This document shows positions 59,642-64,000 of a stretch of DNA of 64,000 nucleotides, one piece after another. Made by a program: the position numbers and the translations under genes. The notes under the pieces were generated by a model. It made no database searches. It worked only from the letters and a program-made list of their open reading frames with translations, and was not told the origin of the DNA. Origin of the DNA: an unidentified bacterial endosymbiont (GTDB lineage: Bacteria; Pseudomonadota; Gammaproteobacteria; Enterobacterales; G038960095); the NCBI RefSeq assembly GCF_918320885.1, contig NZ_OU907312.1, positions 1,178,465 to 1,242,464 on the forward strand. The letters are read 5' to 3'. Each line of letters opens with the position of its first letter. The stretch's first letter is position 1.

Positions 59642-59805
59642 TTTCCCTTGGGCGATGGTGCTTTCTAGCACCCCTGACAACCGAATGGCCGCTATTTTCA
59701 ACCATGAGTGGACACGGTATGATAATGGCCTAGAGCGAAGACAAAGCTTAGGGTGCCACACGCCCTGATAAACCAAAAATTGACAACCACTAAAAAGGCA
59801 ACCGA

Positions 59806-61533
59806 GTGCATCTGCAACAGTTGATTACTCAAAAAGTAAGGGAAGCGCTGGCGGCGGCCCAACTACCCGACACCTTGGATCCCCAAGTCCGTCCAGCCAC
59901 ACAACCGCAGTTTGGCGACTATCAAGTCAATGGACTATTAGCCGCAGCTAAACCACTAGGCTGCGCTCCTAGAAAGCTAGCTGAGCAGGTTATGGCCCAC
60001 TTAGATCTTCAAACGATCGCACAACGCATCGAGATTGCCGGTCCTGGTTTTATCAATATTTTTCTCTCTCCTGATTGGTTAGCCCAACAAGCTGAGTGTG
60101 CTTTGCAGAATCCCCTGTTGGCGGTCACCCCCGCTGTACCACAGACCATTGTAGTCGACTATTCAGGACCCAATGTCGCTAAGGAGATGGCGGTCCATCA
60201 CATCCGCTCAACGGTAATTGGCGATGCGATGGTACGCACCTTGATACGCCTAGGGCACCGGGTGATCCGCGCCAACCATATCGGGGATTGGGGAACGCAA
60301 TTTGGCATGCTACTCGCCCATCTGACAGAGCACTCACAACCGATCGCATCATTGACCCTTCAAGCCTTGGAACAGGGTTACCGTCAAGCCAAACAGCGCT
60401 ACGATAGTGATCCCGCTTTTGCTGAGCGATCACGCCTGGCGGTAGTACAACTGCAACAGGGGGACCCACACCACTTGGCGCAGTGGCGCCAGATGGTGGA
60501 GATCAGCATGCAGCAAAATCAAAGGCTCTACGAGCGTCTTAAAATCCTGCTGACCCCTGACGATGTCATGGGAGAGAGTCTGTATAACCCGCACCTGCCC
60601 CCTCTCATTGCTGATCTCAAGGCCCAAGGCTTGGCAGTGTCCAGTGAAGGGGCTTGGGTGGTCTATTTGCCACAGTTCACTAACAAAAACGGCGAACCAA
60701 TGGGAGTGATTGTCCAGAAAAGTGATGGTGGCTTTCTCTACACTACGACCGATATCGCCTGTGCCAAATATCGCTATGACACCTATGCCGCTGATCGGCT
60801 ACTCTACTATGTTGATTCCCGGCAACAGCAGCACCTGCAACAGGCCTGGGCTATTGTGCGGCAAGCGGGCTATCTCCCGCCTCAGACGACGTTAGAACAT
60901 CACGCTTTTGGTATGATGCTGGGTGCCGATGGTAAACCCTTTAAAACCCGCAGCGGTGACACCATCAAACTGGCTGATCTGCTGGATGAAGCCCTAGAGC
61001 GAGCCGAGCGATTAATCACGATGAAAAACCCAGACTTGACCCCTGAACAGCATCAGAAGGCAGTCGAGGTGATCGCCATGGGTTCACTGAAATATGCTGA
61101 TCTCGCCAAGCATCGTGCGACCGATTACTGCTTCGACTGGGAGCGCCTGTTGAGCTTAGAAGGTAACACAGCCCCCTATCTGCTCTATGCCTATAGCCGT
61201 ATTATCTCACTCTTTAAGCGAGCACAGTGTGCCCCCGATCAGTTATCTGGAACGCTCCGCCTCTCTCAACCCGCTGAGCAGCGCCTGGCTGTTCAACTGC
61301 TGCGATTTGAAGAGACCCTCTATCAAGTGGCTGCAGAGGGATTGCCCCATCTGATGTGCCACTACTTATATGCGTTAGCCGGTCTCTTCTCGAGTTTTTA
61401 TGAGCAGTGTCCTATCCTTAAGGCGAGTCAACCGGCTGAACGTCAGAGCCGGCTCAAGTTGGCAGCCTTAACTGCCAAGACGCTGCAACAAGGATTAGCC
61501 ACGTTGGGGATTGAAACCTTGGATCGAATGTAG
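59806..61533 (+). CDS. argS: Arginyl-tRNA synthetase
   Basis: Class I synthetase with the ArgRS N-terminal Add-1 domain (1-100), the catalytic Rossmann fold and the DALR anticodon domain (from about 450, ending GIETLDRM as in E. coli). The GTG at 59806 follows AAAAAGGC. The class I HIGH motif, HVGH in E. coli, reads AVHH here (residues 129-132, in [10 protein letters not shown]); the rest of the motif context and [11 protein letters not shown] are normal. As in E. coli, no canonical KMSKS is present. 575 residues, full length. Confidence 0.94.
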   Translation: MHLQQLITQKVREALAAAQLPDTLDPQVRPATQPQFGDYQVNGLLAAAKPLGCAPRKLAEQVMAHLDLQTIAQRIEIAGPGFINIFLSPDWLAQQAECALQNPLLAVTPAVPQTIVVDYSGPNVAKEMAVHHIRSTVIGDAMVRTLIRLGHRVIRANHIGDWGTQFGMLLAHLTEHSQPIASLTLQALEQGYRQAKQRYDSDPAFAERSRLAVVQLQQGDPHHLAQWRQMVEISMQQNQRLYERLKILLTPDDVMGESLYNPHLPPLIADLKAQGLAVSSEGAWVVYLPQFTNKNGEPMGVIVQKSDGGFLYTTTDIACAKYRYDTYAADRLLYYVDSRQQQHLQQAWAIVRQAGYLPPQTTLEHHAFGMMLGADGKPFKTRSGDTIKLADLLDEALERAERLITMKNPDLTPEQHQKAVEVIAMGSLKYADLAKHRATDYCFDWERLLSLEGNTAPYLLYAYSRIISLFKRAQCAPDQLSGTLRLSQPAEQRLAVQLLRFEETLYQVAAEGLPHLMCHYLYALAGLFSSFYEQCPILKASQPAERQSRLKLAALTAKTLQQGLATLGIETLDRM

Positions 61534-61574
61534 AGAGTACCAAACTGTGTTAAACAATAACGCTAGCCGCCTCG

Positions 61575-63329
<1,755 letters not shown>

Positions 63330-63333
<4 letters not shown>

Positions 63334-64000
63334 GCTAGTTGATCAGCTAGATTAGCTAGTTGATCCGCTTGATGCTCTTGCTGTAGTGGCTGGATGAGCA
63401 AATCAAGCTGCCCTTCCAGTAGTTCACTTAAGCAGTAACGGGTCAAATTAATCCGGTGATCCGTCACGCGGTTTTGCGCAAAATTATAGGTACGGATACG
63501 ATCAGAGCGATCACCACTGCCCAATAAGTTACGGCGTAATGTTTCGGTCTCCTGCTGCCGTGCCCGTTGCTCAGCGGCGCGAAGTCGTGCCGCTAATACT
63601 GACATCGCCTTGGCCTTGTTTTTATGCTGTGAGCGCTCATCCTGACACTCGACGACCAGTCCACTGGGCAGATGGGTAATGCGAATGGCGGAATCGGTGG
63701 TATTGACGTGCTGGCCACCGGCACCCGAGGAGCGAAAGGTATCGATTCTCAGATCAGCTGGACTGATTTGTTGCACCTCTGCTGCTGCAACCTCCGGCAT
63801 CACGGCAACTGTGCAGGCGGAGGTGTGCACCCGACCTTGCGACTCCGTGCTAGGGACCCGCTGCACGCGATGGCCCCCAGATTCAAATTTGAGGAGACCA
63901 TAGGCACCTCTACCGCTGATTTTTACGATCAGCTCTTTAAAACCACCTTGATCTCCGGTATTGCTGCTGAGGATACTGATCCCCCAGCGCTGAGTCTCAA
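63330..64000 (-). CDS. prfA: Peptide chain release factor 1, C-terminal part
   Basis: The gene runs off the right edge; the frame is open to base 64000 on the minus strand. The last 223 or so residues are visible, from [10 protein letters not shown] on. They include [12 protein letters not shown], the stop-codon reading PxT tripeptide (PST here, PAT in E. coli), the catalytic GAGGQHV and [21 protein letters not shown] putative ATG at 63866 is internal, not the start. Followed by prmC. Confidence 0.95.

Overview
The window reads as a chromosome segment of a host-associated gammaproteobacterium of the Enterobacterales. Gene order blocks match that group: mltG-tmk-holB-tatD, comEC-msbA-lpxK-ycaR-kdsB, seqA-pgm, cydABX next to tolQRAB-pal-cpoB followed by lysine tRNAs, aspS-yebC-ruvCAB, cmoAB near argS, and prfA-prmC with kdsA. 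These blocks lie closer together than in E. coli, and several E. coli neighbours are missing (for example ybgE and ybgC between cydX and tolQ). This suggests a reduced genome. I do not name a species.

Layout. 1-9.5 kb: end of mltG, thymidylate kinase, DNA polymerase III delta', TatD, QueA, tRNA-Leu(UAA), asparaginase I, SppA, and the UDP-sugar pair galU-ugd. 9.5-19.5 kb: fnr, a large helical-repeat protein set between two related GC-rich hairpins, then sucABCD and the NIF3 protein YbgI. 19.5-26.3 kb is the accessory part: an orphan terminator, a broken reading frame interrupted by a complete IS3-family element with a 3-bp target duplication, rimJ, an AT-rich membrane protein, an orphan oligopeptide-binding protein, a second divergent kdsB, and a short fragment resembling the tail of the membrane protein. 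26.3-39.3 kb: guaBA, folE, the Kdo/lipid A export group, comEC, a DUF2062 protein, seqA and pgm. 39.5-42.2 kb is a second accessory patch with a PilV-like prepilin and a zinc-ribbon/poly-serine protein. 42.3-56.5 kb: rarA, two tRNA-Lys genes with different anticodons, the Tol-Pal system, cytochrome bd with its small subunit CydX, ruvCAB, yebC and aspS. 56.8-57.8 kb: an AT-rich coiled-coil protein. 57.9-64 kb: cmoAB, argS, kdsA, prmC and the C-terminal part of prfA.

Functionally the core genes cover Kdo and lipid A supply and export (kdsA, kdsB, lpxK, msbA), envelope integrity (Tol-Pal), microaerobic respiration (cytochrome bd, FNR), the 2-oxoglutarate to succinate part of the TCA cycle, GMP and folate/queuosine-related synthesis, replication control (seqA, rarA, holB, ruvABC) and translation. 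The four hypothetical proteins (10.7, 22.2, 41.5 and 56.8 kb) differ from their neighbours in composition or architecture and are the best candidates for host-interaction or otherwise undescribed functions. That is inference, because no secretion system lies in the window.
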